From assembly GCA_033439795.1 (NCBI GenBank), contig JAUTDP010000014.1, positions 620,001 through 684,000 on the forward strand: a stretch of DNA of 64,000 nucleotides. Direction: 5' to 3'. Under the pieces are notes generated by a model. That model made no database searches and had not been told where the DNA came from. It saw only the letters and a list, made by a program, of their open reading frames with translations. The position numbers and the translations under genes are program-made. Shown in pieces: positions 34,014-44,899 of this stretch (its first letter is position 1; each line of letters starts with the position of its first letter). Source of the stretch: Sordaria brevicollis (Eukaryota > Ascomycota > Sordariomycetes > Sordariales > Sordariaceae).

Positions 34014-35996
34014 TCAACTCTGCTTCTCCCTCACACTCCCCCCTTCACTCCTCTTAACCGGCAACCCCCTCTCAACATCCACCATCTCTCCCATCTCCAT
34101 CTCCCTCTCCCGTTCAGCAGCACCCACAATCCCATTTTCCTCATTAACAATACCCCCTTCCAGACCCCCTTCTCGGCCTGCCTCCCTCGCCCTAATCTCA
34201 TCCTCCGTATCCTCCGGCTTCCCCGGCCTACACGCCCACCCATCCACATACCTCAACGTCTCCCTCGCCCAAATCCTATTCATAATCCACAACCTCACCG
34301 GCACCAAAATAATAATTATAACAGGGAAACCCGGTGCCGCTACCGTGAGGGTGACACCGAAAATAATTCCCGTCAGGACAATCTGCGTCAGCGTATACCC
34401 GTGTACCGCCCATCTTGACACTGGGGGGTTACCGGGGGTGGAGGGTAAAGGGGGTAGTTCAGAGGGAGGGGCAAGGAGTTCAAAGAAGCGAGGCAGGATG
34501 GGGTTAACCGATAAAGATTGGTAGCCCATGTACATGAATAAACCTGCCAACACAGAGGTCGGGGTGAGGCCGAGGAGGCGTTGGAAGGGCGGGGAGATGA
34601 AGCACAGGATTAAGGCGGACTGGAGGAAGGGGGAGTAACGCTGTTCGTGGACGCGGGGGATTAACTTCTTTTTCTTGGGGACGGCGTCGAGGTTGGGTGA
34701 GGAAAGGGTTGTTGAGGAGGAGCTGGAGGAGGCCGTGATGGGTTGGGGGGAAGATTGGGTGGTTAACAAGGTGGGAGAGTCGGAATCGGACTCGTCGTCG
34801 GCGTCGACTTCTACCCAGTGTCGTAGGGACTCGGAGTGTAGAGGCGCTTGAGGTAACAGTCCGTTTGCGGGCGGGATACCTAAGATACCGCACAACGCTG
34901 TGGTGGTGCCCAGCAAAACAATGTCCCACGCGTAACCACCCGGTTTGCGAGTGCCGTACCGCTCGACGGTGCAGATGATGCTGCTGATTTCGTGGTCGAA
35001 ATAGAATAGCACTGTGATGATGGCGCCCGGGATAATGGAGATGAATACCCACTCCAGGGGGACCTCCCAGAAGCGAACAAAGAAGGTGTCGCGGCCCGGG
35101 CTGGTAGGTCGGAAGGTTGTCTGGATAGAAAGCCGCTCGTGCTCGAGGTCGGCTAGCTCGCCCATGTAAGGCACGCCAATGAAGAAGATGATGGAGATGG
35201 CAGCTGCGTATTCGGCCAGACCCATGCGGATGATGCGACCAAACAGGGGCTTCCATTCGAGTGCGGTTGACAAGAAGATGGCAAGGAGACAGGTGCCGAA
35301 GGCGCCAATGATGGAGTAAAGAAAGGCATCGAAGGGCACATTGTCGTGGTTTCTCTTCAGTTCGAGACTGGCTTTATGGAAGTAGATGACCGAGTTGAGA
35401 AGCGAGAAGATGTCGGCGCTGAAGTTGGTCACATATTGCATGGTGTAGTCGTGGGCGTTAAAGATGGCGAGGAGGTAGTGCATCCAGGCTGAGTGGATGA
35501 GGGACCAGGCCATGACGGGGAGGAAGGGGACCTTTGTTAGTGTTAGTGGATTTACTTTCTCAGATATGTTGTCGTAACCATAGATGGAAACACTTACATG
35601 AAAGTTGTTTTCACACAACTTGTACATGTTCTCTGCCAGAACCGAAAAGGGACCAGTGACGCCCAGGATGGTCAACGGTTGGGCAGAAAAGAGGGAGAAG
35701 ATGAGACCGCAAAGGCCAGTGCTAAAGACAACTTCGATAGTGCCCCATGATTCTCCGGTGAGAACGTACAGGTCGTTGGCGAACGTGATGCCTGGTAGGA
35801 TGTTGGTGAAGAAGACATAGACGGCACTAGCAACGACCAGCTGGTTGAAGACTGTCCAATCCGAAACATATCGAGAGCGAAGGTTGCGTATGTCCTGCCT
35901 CAGTAACCTGAATGGTTGAAGCTTTCCTCCCTTCTTGAACCTGTTCGAGACCGTGGCCAGCCATGAGGCTTTGGCCGCCGGTGGCTTTTCCAGCAT
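34014..35996 (-). CDS. BOR1-like borate/anion transporter (SLC4/HCO3- transporter family)
   Basis: Two exons on the minus strand (35598-35996 and 34014-35531) encode 638 residues. The 66-nt intron 35532-35597 (GTAAGT donor, CTAAC branch, AAG acceptor) is a multiple of three and has no in-frame stop, so a naive reading gives 660 residues. Its removal joins LCENNFH to VPFLPVMAWSL, the continuous family sequence. The protein begins with a cytosolic stretch including QDIRNLRSRYVSDW. It continues with about 10-12 membrane segments, including the hallmark QPLTILGVTGPFSVL and an ANGLLPQAPLHSESLRHW region before a cytosolic loop. The acidic tail is about 80 residues. Yeast Bor1 exports borate at the plasma membrane. 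The substrate here is inferred from the family. An in-frame stop just upstream supports this start. Confidence 0.9.
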   Translation of the reverse strand: MLEKPPAAKASWLATVSNRFKKGGKLQPFRLLRQDIRNLRSRYVSDWTVFNQLVVASAVYVFFTNILPGITFANDLYVLTGESWGTIEVVFSTGLCGLIFSLFSAQPLTILGVTGPFSVLAENMYKLCENNFHVSVSIYGYDNISEKVNPLTLTKVPFLPVMAWSLIHSAWMHYLLAIFNAHDYTMQYVTNFSADIFSLLNSVIYFHKASLELKRNHDNVPFDAFLYSIIGAFGTCLLAIFLSTALEWKPLFGRIIRMGLAEYAAAISIIFFIGVPYMGELADLEHERLSIQTTFRPTSPGRDTFFVRFWEVPLEWVFISIIPGAIITVLFYFDHEISSIICTVERYGTRKPGGYAWDIVLLGTTTALCGILGIPPANGLLPQAPLHSESLRHWVEVDADDESDSDSPTLLTTQSSPQPITASSSSSSTTLSSPNLDAVPKKKKLIPRVHEQRYSPFLQSALILCFISPPFQRLLGLTPTSVLAGLFMYMGYQSLSVNPILPRFFELLAPPSELPPLPSTPGNPPVSRWAVHGYTLTQIVLTGIIFGVTLTVAAPGFPVIIIILVPVRLWIMNRIWARETLRYVDGWACRPGKPEDTEDEIRAREAGREGGLEGGIVNEENGIVGAAEREREMEMGEMVDVERGLPVKRSEGGSVREKQS

Positions 35997-37427
35997 ATCT
36001 ATCGGGTTCCTGCTTCAAGCTCGTCCAAGAAGTGGAACGGTTGAGCAATGTCGATCACGGGAAAATAGAGTTTGGTTGAAAGCAGGGGGCGGGAAGCCAA
36101 TAGTCGTTGGCCGTTGGCGTCTGACTTATATATGTATATAAGCGGGGACCGAGGTCGGCAGAGGGAAGATATTAGATATTAACACGGAGGAAGCGACGTA
36201 GGACAACAAGTTGTTTGTATCTCCAACTCGGTTCGTGGAAGCTTCGATCTTTATCTCGTCTGATGTCGTTCGTTGGCTGAGATTGGGAGAGATCTCACCG
36301 CGTCTTCAAGTCAGAACTCTCGTGTAAGAAAATGAGTGTAGATAGAGAGATATCGAGCTAACAGAGCGGCGGTGAAAACTTTTGAGAATAGTATACTGTC
36401 TAAATGGGAAAGAGGATAGGGTTGAAGGCTAGCATAGGGGGACACTTCGGCCTAGATCTTTTCAGACAACGTCGATCTCTTTGAAGGTTATCAAGGGAGG
36501 GATGGGCCAGAAGGACCGAGAAAGACCCCTATCCATGACCATGACCACTTCTGGGAGGGTTTCATGGTGGGCAGTGCCTCAAGTTTGAAGAGTCTTTTTT
36601 CAAGGACTTTTTGAGGGCATGCCCCAATCGCGCCTTTCTTCCAAGAGAAATGGTGTTCTTGGCGAAGAGAATTGGGGCAACAAGCGAGGAGGCGCGGACA
36701 AGGCCGACCTCGACTCCCGTCTTCAAGCAAGCGCACGTGCCACCACCGCTCTTGATGCCCGGCCTTGATTTGTTCAATCCACAAAAGAAAGTTCAAAGAT
36801 GCCCCATAAAATTTGCAGATCCGGACCACTGCCCGCTTTCGCTTGAGACAGGGGAGAGAAAGAGCCATTACGTCACAGGTCAGCCGTTTCGCACATGTTC
36901 GGATGAGGAAGGCGGTCACATTTTGCTTGAGGCAATCCATCCAGCGCAGAGCCGTGAACCACAAACATATGATATTGACATCAATGCTTTGAGTCGCAAC
37001 AGAGCACAGCCGACTTTTGTTGTTGTTGTTATGGAAGATTGTTGAGAATGCTATCATCACGGTTTGAAGTTGCTTGAGCGGGGGCTAGACTTTTATGCCC
37101 TTATCAGAGTGTGAGAGGCCGATAAGCATTTAACCGTTATCTCAACCCAAAATGCCGAATTGACCCAGAATCGTGAAGTTTAGCATCGAGAATCAACAAT
37201 GTCTTTGGTCCCCGAACACAACGTTAGCATTTTGCAAAGCATGCTATCGCCAACCACCAAGGTCTTCCTCCCACCATAAGCGAAACTTCTAAAACGAAAG
37301 CGACGACATTGACGACGACGGGACGAAACCGAGCGAGAATTGCCCCCAGGCGCATTCGATCCGATCCGGGCCGACATAGACGAGTACTCGAACTCTCCGC
37401 AACACCACAACCATCACGAAGCACACA
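35997..37427. promoter_or_regulatory. Divergent region between the BOR1-like gene and MTG1
   Basis: The 1431 bp separate two divergent start codons. A TATA-like near-palindrome lies about 130 bp upstream of the transporter start. A 189-codon minus-strand frame at 36491-37060 has no recognisable domain and is not called. Confidence 0.45.
36126..36142 (-). promoter_or_regulatory. TATA-like element upstream of the BOR1-like gene
   Basis: A TTATATATGTATATAAG stretch lies 130 bp upstream of the transporter ATG on the minus strand, a plausible TATA position for a leader of about 80-100 nt. Based on sequence only. Confidence 0.3.
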
Positions 37428-38711
37428 ATGTCCGGTACAATAACCGCCAAGTTAGCAGCCGGCGCAACGGCCGCTGCGACTTCCGCTGTCGAGAATGTCG
37501 CCAAAACCGCAACCACCCTCACAGCCGGCGGCGGCTTCGCCCCTCGCGAGTTCTACGAGTCCTCAACACAAATTACCCGCTCCTACTACCTCGGCCACCA
37601 CGCCTCTGCTCTCAACAAGATGCGCCAGACCATCTCCAACGTCGGCCTAATCATCGAATGCCGCGACTTCCGCGTGCCCATCTGCTCCTGGAACCCGCTT
37701 CTCGAGCGCAGTCTCGCCGCCTCCGCCGCCGGCGAGCGCTCCCGCATCATCGTCTACACCAAGCACGACCTCGGTCCGCCCTCGGGCAACTTCTCCAAAG
37801 AGACCACCATAGAAGGATACACCAACGGGCGCTACCAAAGCGGCAAAGACATCGTCAAGACGCTCAAGAAATACCACAAAAACTCTTCCACAACCAAAGA
37901 CGTCATGTTTTTGGGTACCGCCCAGGGCGCCCGCTCCCGCAACGACGCGCCCAACAACGACAAACACCTCCTGGAGTCCATCAAGCGCGTCGCCCGCGAA
38001 ATGGACTCCCTGACGGGCATGCGCTGCATGGTGGTCGGCATGCCCAACAGCGGCAAGTCCACACTTCTGAACCGGCTACGCGCAAAGGGGATGGGCCTAC
38101 CAAAAGCCGCGCAGACGGGCGCCACACCGGGTGTAACCCGTAAAATCGGCACCCCTGTGCGCATCATAGCCGGTGAGTCAGCGGACGATCCGTCCAGCGC
38201 CGGACTGGGAGAGGGCGTCTTCATCATGGACACGCCTGGAGTTTTCATCCCGTATGTGTCGGACCCGGAGGACATGCTGCGTCTGGCGCTGGTGGGTTCC
38301 GTGAAGGACGGTGTGATTCCCTCGGTGACGGTGGCTGATTACTTGTTGTATCATCTCAACCTGGTTGATCCGAAGCTGTACACGCGCAAGTTTGACCTTG
38401 GAAGGCCGACGAACGACGTGCATGAGTTTCTGAGGGCGGTGGCAACGCGCACGGGGAAGTTGAGGAAGGGGTCGGAGTTGAACCTGGAGAACGCGGCGGA
38501 TTGGGTGGTGCAGGCGTGGAGACGCGGAGACCTGGGGAGGTTTGCCCTCGAAAAGGTTACGGAGGAGACGCTGGCGCAGGCGGTGGAGAAGGCGAGGGAG
38601 CCGACGTTGAGTATCAGCCAGGCGAGGAAGAGGGAGAAGGAGGCCAGGAAGGTGGCGCAGCAGATGAAGTGGGCGGGCATCACGGCGCCGCCTGGGGGTA
38701 GTGTTGCGTAA
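37428..38711 (+). CDS. mtg1: MTG1-type mitochondrial ribosome-assembly GTPase
   Basis: A single exon encodes 427 residues. The GTPase motifs are circularly permuted as in the YlqF/RbgA/MTG1 family. G4 comes first (TKHD at 111-114), then G1 (GMPNSGKST, 204-212), G2-like PGVT (234-237) and G3 (DTPG, 268-271). The first ~35 residues are rich in Ala, Thr and Lys with few acids and can serve as a mitochondrial import signal. The C-terminal helical region (about 320-420) matches the RNA/ribosome-contacting part of the family. Known members help assemble the large mitochondrial ribosomal subunit at the inner membrane. The G4 motif has Thr where NKxD has Asn, as in several fungal members. The start context is CACAATGTC. 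Confidence 0.93.
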   Translation: MSGTITAKLAAGATAAATSAVENVAKTATTLTAGGGFAPREFYESSTQITRSYYLGHHASALNKMRQTISNVGLIIECRDFRVPICSWNPLLERSLAASAAGERSRIIVYTKHDLGPPSGNFSKETTIEGYTNGRYQSGKDIVKTLKKYHKNSSTTKDVMFLGTAQGARSRNDAPNNDKHLLESIKRVAREMDSLTGMRCMVVGMPNSGKSTLLNRLRAKGMGLPKAAQTGATPGVTRKIGTPVRIIAGESADDPSSAGLGEGVFIMDTPGVFIPYVSDPEDMLRLALVGSVKDGVIPSVTVADYLLYHLNLVDPKLYTRKFDLGRPTNDVHEFLRAVATRTGKLRKGSELNLENAADWVVQAWRRGDLGRFALEKVTEETLAQAVEKAREPTLSISQARKREKEARKVAQQMKWAGITAPPGGSVA

Positions 38712-39460
38712 GTGTGTCTATGAAGTTGAGCATAAGGTTCCCGAGATCGGGCTGGGGAATGGAAAGATGAAGACTAGACTACACCCTCCTCTCTTGGTAA
38801 AAGGAAAGGAAGACAAAAAAAAGCATTTGATACCCGCTTTCGTCAACATGACGATGGCTTACATACAAGCATAAACAAATTTTGGATACCAGCCTCTATT
38901 CTTACTTTTTGTCGTTCTACTACGTGCTTATGTTTTGTGTTCAGAGCCCCAACTGTACACTAACGAAGAGGATTCCTGAGATTCAACCTGGCGATATTAT
39001 ATACCTCTCCAAGAACATATGTAAGCGACACAATCAAACGACCCACGTCTACCGAACATCCATATGCGAAAGAAGAAATGTTACAAGATCTAACAGAACT
39101 TAACAAAAAGATAAGATGGCGCGTGGATAAAACGTGTTGAGCATATCGCTGGGCTTTCCATCTGATCTTCTGGGTTTCATCCCATCAACCTTTCCCATGC
39201 AAGAAGCCGTACATTTCCATTGGGAGCAAGCTACTTATCACCTTCTCCGTCGCCTTCTTCCTCATCAGTTCATTCTTGTTACTTTCTTCCATTTCCAAGC
39301 TTTGATGGCTTTTGTGAGTTTGGTTTAACCACCCAGCCCTTCCTATGACCGACCCTGGTTCTCAACCCATTTACCCACAGCGAAATTCGAAGCCAGGACA
39401 AACTGATGCGAAAAAATAAAGAAGGGAAAATCTGGTAGAAGTTTACAATAATCAAAAGAG
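38712..39460. other. 3' region of MTG1, no further gene seen
   Basis: AT-rich non-coding sequence between the MTG1 stop and the tRNA gene terminator. No open frame above about 75 codons and no recognisable element. Confidence 0.5.
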
Positions 39461-39466
39461 AAAAAA
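39461..39466 (-). terminator. RNA polymerase III terminator of tRNA-Ser
   Basis: A run of six T on the minus strand, 24 nt after the tRNA 3' end, is the first suitable oligo-T tract downstream. Confidence 0.75.
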
Positions 39467-39489
39467 TGAAGTTTTTGGTGATCATCGTG

Positions 39490-39571
39490 CGACGTGGGCC
39501 TGATTCGAACAGACGCTCCCGAAGGAACAAGATTTCTAGTCTTGCGCATTAGACCACTCTGCCACCACGCC
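39490..39571 (-). tRNA. tRNA-Ser(AGA)
   Basis: The 82-nt minus-strand gene folds into a complete class II tRNA. The 7-bp acceptor stem starts GGCGTGG and pairs with CCACGTC, followed by discriminator G. The anticodon stem CAAGA/TCTTG encloses loop CTAGAAA, giving anticodon AGA, which reads UCU and, after inosine modification, UCC. A long variable arm (TTCCTTCGGGAGC) is typical of serine tRNAs. The T arm is GTCTG-TTCGAAT-CAGGC. No intron interrupts the anticodon loop. A T6 terminator follows at 39461-39466. Confidence 0.97.
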
Positions 39572-39698
39572 AATTGATGAAATATGGGTCCGAATGTTCC
39601 ACACTTCAATGCGAGGGCGCCGCAACTGCAGCATTCATGGTCAGTCATTATTCATTACCGAGTTATCATCCATTTACACCAAAATGTTCCGTCCACAT

Positions 39699-40608
39699 TT
39701 ACTTCCAGTTCTTGCCAAAGAACTCCAAAACGGTCTTGTATCCCCTGATGTACTCGCTCTTGACGCGCTCGTCCTTCAAGTCGCTGCGCGCCGCCATCCA
39801 GCCGTGGATCTGGTCCTTGAAGGTCTCGACGTGCTTGGGCACGCTGAGGTTGGCCTCAAACTCCTTCACCTTGTCATCGGGCTCCTCCTTTGAAGCGAGC
39901 ATGATCAAAGGCACCTTGATGCCCTTGGCCTCCTCGGGCTCGACCATGGCGGGGTGGCACTCGGCGGCGACAGAGAAGGGGTTGGTCTCGGCGTTGGAGG
40001 TGGTGAGGGAGACGACCTTGCCGCCCCAGCAGAACTGTTGCGATTCGGTCAGTCAGGTTGTCGCTTGAACTACACAGTAGACAAAAGGCAGGAAGACAAA
40101 ACTTACACCGATGATACCCCAGGACTTGATATCGGGGTGCTTGGCGCTCAGGGTCTTGACAAAACCAGGAAGCTTCTCGGCAACACCGGGAGGTGGGTTC
40201 TTGCCGAAGAAGGCACCGAGGTTCTTCTGCTTCTCCTCCGTGTTGGGAGGATACCACTCGATGGGGCAGGGCTCGCCCTTGAACCAGTCGGGCATGAACA
40301 CCTTGTACTTGGTGTGTTCGTCGCTCTCGGCCAAGATGTCGGCGCCCTGGACGGTCTGGTCGAAGTAGCCGAAGATGTCGTAGATGACGACGATGCCCTT
40401 GGTCGCCTCATCGGGGCCGGTCACATAGGTCTTTAGGCCATCGTACTCGCCGTAGGTACCACGAGCATTGTAGCCGGAGGTGACGACAGGAGGGATGTTG
40501 CAGCTGGCAGTCTCGTGTTAGTGGCGACTTATCGTATCCGGATGTCACCGGTAGGCGCATGACTTACCAGGCCGCGTTGTGGCCGCCAGTAGCTTGCATG
40601 GTCGACAT
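39699..40608 (-). CDS. Dienelactone hydrolase family protein
   Basis: Three exons on the minus strand (40568-40608, 40107-40503, 39699-40034) encode 257 residues. Introns are 40504-40567 (64 nt) and 40035-40106 (72 nt), both with GTAAGT donors and CAG acceptors. It is an alpha/beta-hydrolase of the dienelactone hydrolase family: the nucleophile is Cys148 in GFCWGGK, with Asp near 199 (SKEEPDD) and His223 (DQIHGWM) completing the triad. The N-terminal CCNIPPVV motif is typical of fungal members. Bacterial relatives open dienelactones in aromatic breakdown; the fungal substrate is not established. The start used (MSTMQATGG) has a strong context (CAAAATGTC). An in-frame ATG at 40836 would add a 76-residue leader with mitochondrial-signal features, treated as a separate finding. 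A degraded retrotransposon begins 490 bp upstream of the start. Confidence 0.92.
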
Positions 40609-41097
40609 TTTGGCTGTTTGGACAGGCAAAGGTTTGTTAACGAGGTTATTCGCAAGGAATTGAGGACCAACTGGTCGTGGATGCGCAGAGGTATGTAGAG
40701 CAGCACTGGCTGAAGCAGCTTGCGTTGTGCTATGCAAAAGACGGGAATATGCGCTTGGTCGCGAAACAGAGGAAAGACTCGCAGAGGAAGCAGATGGCAC
40801 GGAAGCCGAAAGACGGAACTGATTGGGACCAGGCATACCTGTTGTTGTACCTTAATGAAGAAGCGGGAGTTGAGTTGTATGTCAAATTCTCGAGATCCAA
40901 TATTTTGTTGCAAGTTCGGGATCTTCACTGTTTATGTTCGTGAATCACCATCGCAACCACCGCAGCAACAGGCAGGGGCACAGGAGGAAAAGGCGGGGTA
41001 GCTTTCTTCTCCTGGGTTCTCTGATGTCACCAGCACGTCCGAACAGCTTCCCGAAACCCCACCTTCCCGCTCTCCTTCGAGAAGAAAGGAAGGAGAT
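40609..41097 (-). promoter_or_regulatory. Leader and promoter of the dienelactone hydrolase gene
   Basis: The segment 40614-40838 is bounded by a donor-like CAG/GTATGC and an acceptor-like CAAACAG, with a GTTAAC branch-like site, and may be a 225-nt 5' leader intron. The same bases are an open in-frame extension of the protein. Left of the outer LTR at 41098 only about 260 bp remain for an upstream promoter. Confidence 0.5.
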
Positions 41098-41300
41098 TGT
41101 AAGGGTGATGAGGTCTACAATACAATATAGTGTAATTGATAATAGACCAGGCTAAGTCTAAGATTAATTGGCGGAGCCGAAATCGTAGGTAACCTACCAG
41201 TGCTTAGTACACTAGGTACTCCTTCCCGTTAAGGCCTTTCCAAGTGCCAAGGCTGGCCCTAATCTATACTTACCTACCCGTATAAGTTAATACCTTAATA
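41098..41300 (-). repeat. Outer element 3' LTR (left copy)
   Basis: A 203-bp direct copy of 53813-54015. About 30 differences, all transitions by eye, separate the two copies. It begins TGTAAGGG, while the right copy has TATAAGGG, so the original TG end survives here. The TSD GAGAT precedes it. Confidence 0.93.
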
Positions 41301-43501
41301 GTTTACCCGCTGCTAAAAGCGATACGTCCTTACGAACCCTTTTTAGAAATTTAATTATATATTCCCTTTCTCCCTTTATAATTATATTTTTAAAATTTCG
41401 GGTTTTACTTATTTCGCCGTTACTTAATAATTAAATTCTCTCTTTGCCCCGTTATATTCGATTAAATATTTCGTTACCCTTAATTTTTCCCATTTTTTTA
41501 CTATAATTTTTAACGGCGTATTAATACCTTTTATAAGTATTAAATTTAGGAATTATTTTCCGTATAGGTCGAATTTTATTAACTTAAAGTAATTAATATT
41601 AATAATTAAATGGATTTTCTAACTTTTCGGGAAGTTTAATTTATATACTACCCTCCCAATTCGTTCTTTTACCGTAAATAGACTAATAAATCGAAGTCCG
41701 AATTTTATACCGAATATCGCTATTTAAAGGATTGAATATCTTTTATATAAGCGTAAATAAATTTTATCCTTTACGTTAAAAAATTTAAAAATATATTAAC
41801 GATTAAATTAATACTTTATTATTATTACGGTTATAATTAACGAATCGTATACTTTGAATTTTATTATTAATAAATCGAACCGTTAATAATATTATTATTT
41901 TTATTTATTATCGGCGATAATATTTACGATATTTACCGGTTAGAATCCTTTAACGATTTCGTTTAATAATTTTCCTATTAACGTAACCCTTACGTTATTA
42001 TATTCGAATTATAATTTTAATAAGATTTTTAATTATTATTATACTTTTATTATCCCCTATATATAATAGTATAAAGCCGATTCGATAATTTAAATTAATC
42101 TCTTTAATTAGCCGTCGGTTAATAATTTATAGGCTATTAAATATAATAAACGTATCCCCAAATATTATTATATACCTTTTTATATATTTAATATAAATTT
42201 AAGGTTTTTATTAATTAAGATTTAACACAATATTCCCTAATTCCGAAATAATAAGTTTATAATTAATATTTTACTTTATCGTTATATAATTTACGTCGAT
42301 TTTCCCAGTATAATTATAATCTCTTTATTATATTTATATATTATTACTAAATAAATATCCGAACCGTTATTTAATTCCAATAAACCTAATATAAAATTTA
42401 TAGTAATAAAGAAATACGGGTATAAGGGTCCTAGAATAGGCTATAAGTTACTATACAATTTATATTTCGTAACGTTATTAATTTAATATTTTGGGTAAAT
42501 CTTTAAGAATTTTTTCAATTTTTTTAATCCTTTATTAATATAAAAATTAAATAGGTACAATATAATTTTATTATAGCCTTAATAATTTTATTTATATATT
42601 ACTTCGAATACATTATATAAAATATTACGGGGTATTATAAATCTTTACGAATTTTCGTAAATTCGTTATAATAATTTATCTTTAATGCGAAATGGGAATT
42701 TAGCGGCTTCCTTTCCTAATTTTATATTTACCGTCGCTATTTAGAAGATTGGACGCTATTTTAGGTCTTTTTAATATCTTTATATTATTTATTTCTTAAA
42801 CCCCTCTTCGATTATTATTATTACGGTTCCTATCGATATTTTTAATTTATCGAATCGTTCGTTTTATAAAAAGTCGTTTAAAATTTTAATTTTAAGTAGG
42901 GGTTATATTAGAATAAACTTTACTATTAATAGGTAATTTATAAGCGCTATCCCAACTATCGGTCGATTTAATTCGGCCTTCGGTAAATAACCTATAAGTG
43001 CCGATTTGGCCGCCAATTAAAATTCAATATATATAATTTAATATTCGTTTTTATTATCTAATAATACGTTAAATCCGCTTAGTTAACGCGGGTCGGTATT
43101 ATTATTTAACAATTCGAATTTTAATAGGGCGTTAAAAATAATATAATAAATTCCCGGCTTATAAAGGATTTATACGTCGAATAGATTAATAAATTCTATA
43201 GCTTTAACGAATCGTTTATTTAATATATTAACCGCGGTTAAATTAATTATATCGATTTACTTTATTATATTAAAGACCGTTAAATAATTAATAAAGTAAT
43301 AAATTCCCGCTTTCGCTACATTAATCTAATATTTAACTTTAAATAACGTTTATATAAAATTAAATATTTTTATTTCTATAGCTTAATAGCGCTTTTCGGC
43401 GTTAAATAACGTTCGAAATAAAAAAGCGATTAATTATATAGCCGTACGTAGCGGATATTTCGAAATTTTACCGTCCTTTATAATAATCTTTAAAATTTAC
43501 T
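41301..43501 (-). pseudogene. Outer element pol remnant: end of RNase H, then integrase
   Basis: On the minus strand from 43501 downward, the degraded frame shows the end of an RNase H domain (an AEKRY motif followed by the conserved tail, about 43250-43480). Further on is the integrase core around 42305-42418, including FILGLLEL and DIYLVI stretches that match the first catalytic-Asp region; that Asp codon now reads Asn. Many in-frame stops mark complete inactivation. The RNase H domain is cut by the inner element and resumes at 48954. Confidence 0.75.
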
Positions 43502-43801
43502 TAATAGGGTAATACCACGATGCGTTGTAGCAATCTGTAATATTGAAAAGAAGATGATGTAAAAGGAAGAAAGGGAGCCGCAAACTAGCGCCTACGGGAA
43601 TCCTTTTTAAAGATCCGACCCGACCATTAAATATCATATAGTTCAAAGTAGGTCCTCGACCACGCCCGGCGGGCGTTTACCAGGTATACGCCTATTAATT
43701 TGCCAACTAGCGGGTCCTGCCAGGACATAGCGCCCATAATATGCTATACCTCCTATTTAATCGATTTAATATATATATATATAATCTATACTTCCGTATT
43801 A
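43502..43801 (-). repeat. Inner element 3' LTR (left copy), strongly RIP-mutated
   Basis: 300 bp, aligned end to end with 48649-48948. The differences seen are transitions; most convert C or G of the right copy to T or A here, for example GGCTGGCGCCTGCGGG against AACTAGCGCCTACGGG. Confidence 0.95.
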
Positions 43802-44899
43802 AATCCCGGCGCTATAAAGAGAATACTATTATCCTTAATAAGAATACTTTTACTTCCTCTTCGGGGAGCGTCGCCGCTTCTATTAGTCCTTTTTATTTAT
43901 AAACCGGACCTTTTTTTATCTATCTATATACAATCGCAGTACTCTTCTCTTACGTTTATCCGGGCAGTATTTCTAATAATCCTTTACTAAATCCTTCGTA
44001 TTCTCCAAATCTTTAATATTCTTCTATTTATTATTATAATAATTATAGCCCTTCTATTTAATATAATACCAAAATTCTCTATCTACCTATTTATAAATCG
44101 CAATTTTATTTAATTCGTATCGTTTTCCGTAGCGTCCTTCGTCCTTAAAATCACTTTAGGAATCTTCAATAGGTCCTGGGGGCGGGGCGGAACGACCAAA
44201 AGGATTTTCATTTTTTAAAGCGGGTAAAAAATATACAATAGAAATAACCGGATAGATTTTCATTTATTTAGGAAAGTTTAAGCGGTATATTAAACGGCCG
44301 ACTTTTTCGAATATTTCGAATAGTCTAGAACGTTATTATAACGTCTTACGAAATAGATATCCAAAGAAATAATATCCGTAATATAATTTAAAGAAAACTT
44401 TATTACCGATCTAGAAGTTTAATTATTAATAGGAGGCGTCGTAGCGTATTTTAATATCGGCGACAGCAAAATCTATAATTAACTATACTTTTTATCGGAA
44501 GTAATCGCATATAGCGGGGTTATCTTCGAATTTATACGAATCTTATACTTAAGTACTAATATCGAAAAGTCTTTTCAATTTATATCCAAACAAGTATTTA
44601 TACGGGGAGGTCTTAATATTCTCAATAAATACGCTATTAAAATTCTACTACAGAAATAGAATAATTAATAACTAATTATACCTTAGCTTATAAGTAAACG
44701 CGTAAAAACGGATAGCGATTTCGACTATTTAATTCTTATATTCGGTTACGCTATTACCAAAAGGATAATAGGCCGTAATTATTATTAATTTTATACTTAT
44801 AATAATCTATATACCTTTCTAGAATTAGGATGTGAACTTTCGGTTACAATCCGAAATAATACCGATCGGGAATCCCTAATCGCTTAGAAAAAAGAGGCG

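Noticed and set aside
36491..37060. Minus-strand open frame of 189 codons upstream of MTG1
   Set aside because: No domain, lies in a divergent promoter region, composition unlike the neighbouring genes.
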